Of a DNA stretch of 64,000 bases, positions 62,283 through 64,000 are shown in pieces. Origin of the DNA: Rugalucina vietnamica (taxonomy: Eukaryota > Mollusca > Bivalvia > Lucinida > Lucinidae). The notes under the pieces are model-generated. The model had not been told where the DNA came from and did no database searches. It worked only from the letters and a program-made list of their open reading frames with translations. Where the stretch lies: NCBI GenBank assembly GCA_964017185.1, contig OZ024874.1, forward strand, positions 48,822,856-48,886,855, given 5' to 3'. Both the position numbers and the translations under genes were made by a program. The first letter of the stretch is position 1; the number at the start of each line of letters is the position of its first letter.

Positions 62283-62535
62283 ACAATCTGGGTTTCTGAT
62301 CAGGTCAGACACTAACCAGACTGTAGAGCCGAAGTAGATAGAGATTTCAGATTGCCTAGAAAGAATAGGCAAATGTACTTTATCTGAGGCGAAAACAAAG
62401 GCGCCGATCAGCTGTGCAGTTACTGCTCAGGTGTTAAGCGGCTTATAACCTATACAGTAACTGCACAGCTGCGCCTTTGGTTTCGCGTCTTTGTTTTCGC
62501 ATATACAGAATGTTGGTTCTCTGATGCGGCGGCTC
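62283..62535. mobile_element. diverged relative of the 50,183 MITE, with strong internal hairpin
   Basis: Shared order with the 50,183-50,422 element: GTTTCTGATCAGGTCAGACAC (there ATTTCAGACCAGGTCTGACAC), ACAAAGGCGCCGATCAGCTG, and the right end GGTTCTCTGATGCGGCGGCT (there GGTTATCTCATGACGCGGCT). The core is a near-perfect hairpin: 62,389-62,425 (GCGAAAACAAAGGCGC, ending AGCTGTGCAGTTACTG) against 62,455-62,486 (CAGTAACTGCACAGCTGCGC, ending CTTTGGTTTCGC), loop about 29 bases. Terminal repeats are decayed. A further weak relative (GCGCTGATCATCTGTGGG, ending GTACCTTTAGTT) lies at about 62,674-62,730. Confidence 0.62.
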
Positions 62536-62889
62536 ACCTAGTATAAAGGTGATGTCGTGAAAAAGTTTGCCTTTTGCGAATTTCACCATATGACAAGAAA
62601 AAGGATAGTACAGAGGTCCTTGAAATGTTAGATTTAGAATGAGGCGGGTTTAACATTTAGGCAGCGATAAGAAAAGCGCTGATCATCTGTGGGTTGACTG
62701 TGCAGCTGCTCTGTACCTTTAGTTCAGCATGAGCAAAATGTGTGTTTTCTGGTTGTACACCACATTTTAATGGACTGTTGGCTTGAGGTAAGCCGACAAG
62801 TAAAACGGCTTAATTACATGTCTGCAGAACAAATATTGGTCAAATTCGGGAATACGTTAGATTGAAACTGGAATGTTCTGGTCTTCCTG
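62536..62889. other. intergenic with a weak MITE relative
   Basis: Apart from the weak match at about 62,674-62,730 to the GATCAGCTG...ACCTTTG core described for the 62,283 element, I see no gene or repeat. Confidence 0.4.
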
Positions 62890-63079
62890 TAGCCTGGGTT
62901 CCAGCCTGGTCATTTTCTCTCTTTTTTATTTTTTCGTTTCTTGGTCAAAAATATCAATATCTACGGTAATCAATAACGGCTACCGATACATTAATTTGAT
63001 GTGTAAATTTCATAACGTACGCATTGTCGAAAAAAATAATAGTAGACAAATAATTATATTGACGACTGGACCCAGGCTA
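62890..63079. mobile_element. candidate 190-bp element with TAGCCTGGGTCCA inverted ends
   Basis: TAGCCTGGGTTCCA (62,890-62,903) pairs with TGGACCCAGGCTA (63,067-63,079), 13 of 14 positions with one extra T. The interior is AT-rich and noncoding. Just outside the right end, AACTTACGCCTGATCAGAT occurs twice, 37 bp apart (63,090 and 63,127). A MITE is the simplest reading, but no target duplication was identified. Confidence 0.45.
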
Positions 63080-63155
63080 GTCTACCTGCAACTTACGCCT
63101 GATCAGATGAATAAAATTGATGTAACAACTTACGCCTGATCAGATAATGTAAAGG

Positions 63156-64000
63156 CTTTTTAGCTCACCTGAGCCGTCAGGCTCACAAGGTGAGCTTATA
63201 GTATACCCATGCTCCGTCGTCCGTCCGTCCGTCCGTCGTCCGTCGTCCGTCGTCCACCATTTTCAAAGATCTTCTCCTCTGAAACCGCTTGGCCAATCAA
63301 AGCCAAATTTTACATGAAGCATCTATGGGAAGGGCGAACCAATGTGTATATAAATAATCCAGGTCACATGACCAAGATGGCCGCCATGCCCATATATGGT
63401 AAAAACCCTTCAAAATTCTTCTTCTCCGGAACCACTGGACCGATTTCAACCAAACTTGGCATGAAGCATTAATGGCTCAAGCACTACAATGTGTATATAA
63501 ATCATGACCCTATGATGACCTTGACCTATTTTACGGCAAGGTCAACATAGGTCGCGAATGCATTTGAATGGGAAAAATTGTTAAATTGTCATTTAAAGGA
63601 AAAATCTTGCAGACAATGAGCAGTAGGACTGAATATTAATGATTCTGAAAAAAATTGGGCACCAGGGGCTCATCCGCCCCCACCCCGGGCAATATACATG
63701 TATATCTCCATAATATTCAAACATCTTCTCCTCTGAAACCGCTTGGCCAATCAAAGCGAAATTTTATGTGAAGCATCAATAGGAAGGGGTAACAAATATG
63801 TATATAAAAAATCCAGGTCACATGACCAAGATGGCCGCCATGCCCATATATGGTAAAAACCGTTCAAAAATCTTCTTCTCCAGAACCGGTTGACCGATTT
63901 CAACGAAACTTGGCACGAAGCATCGATGGCTCAAGTACAATGTGTATATAAATCATGACCCTGTGATGACCTTGACCTACTGTAAATCCGGAAATTTTCG
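63156..64000 (+). mobile_element. hairpin-headed non-autonomous element, runs off the window
   Basis: Head hairpin AGCTCACCTGAGCC (63,162-63,175) opposite GGCTCACAAGGTGAGCT (63,180-63,196), then ATAGTATACCCATGCTCC and a CCGTCCGT/CGTCGTC microsatellite to about 63,255. The body is a tandem unit of about 454 bp: CTTCTCCTCTGAAACCGC at 63,271 and again at 63,725. Each unit has GCATC, AAGATGGCCGCC, CCATATATGGTAAAAAC, CTTCTTCTCC, CGATTTCAACAAAAC-like sequence, GATGACCTTGACCTA and a GTGTATATAAATC stretch. The same family as 51,588-52,130 and 55,102-57,294. The window ends inside the second unit. Confidence 0.78.

Noticed and set aside
63209-63472. Open frame starting in the CCGTCCGT microsatellite (RRPSVRPSSVVRRPPFSKIF).
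   Set aside because: It lies in the hairpin-headed element, starts in microsatellite sequence, and shows no conservation with the other copies at protein level.

Overview
The window is eukaryotic nuclear DNA, most probably from a bivalve mollusc. The first 49.9 kb is one uninterrupted tandem satellite. The remaining 14 kb is AT-rich intergenic DNA full of short interspersed elements. Assignment to bivalves rests on element types I associate with bivalve genomes: hairpin-headed repeats starting AGCTCACCTGAGCC followed by CCGTCCGT microsatellite, tRNA-headed SINEs ending in GTTGACTGGGACGTTA, and LINE C-terminal scraps. I could not run a search. No intact host protein gene, rRNA or tRNA gene was found.

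Region 1 (1-49,923): about 134 copies of a 373-bp monomer. Copies 1-14,267 lie in one orientation and 14,268-49,923 in the opposite one. The switch is a sharp junction with inverted arms identical for over 80 bp and a 60-bp spacer. Each monomer is an old dimer of a 181-bp and a 192-bp half-unit that both open with GAGTTTAGGGAG and still align without gaps for about 100 bp. The array is a patchwork of segmental duplications, each a whole number of monomers: a 5-mer on the left; on the right a 1-mer, a 4-mer, a 3-mer nested in a 6-mer, a 5-mer and a 7-mer. I saw no transposon in the array. It stops abruptly at 49,923 against a 41-bp palindromic repeat block.

Region 2 (49,924-64,000): a mosaic of mobile-element remains. 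These are a TA-flanked MITE and a diverged relative, four copies of a tRNA-derived SINE (one with an exact 11-bp target duplication), and scraps of at least two LINE lineages (one scrambled and partly inverted). There are also three copies of a hairpin-headed non-autonomous element, a second hairpin-headed family in a head-to-head pair, and several short inverted-repeat-bounded elements. A 2.2-kb hairpin-headed element has apparently inserted into the tail of an older SINE, because a 13-bp duplication flanks the pair.

Several interspersed families carry regularly repeated matches to metazoan transcription-factor motifs: RFX X-box palindromes, nuclear-receptor half-sites, an M-box next to a YY1-like site, and CREs. 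Stretches without an entry, or marked as such, hold nothing I can support.
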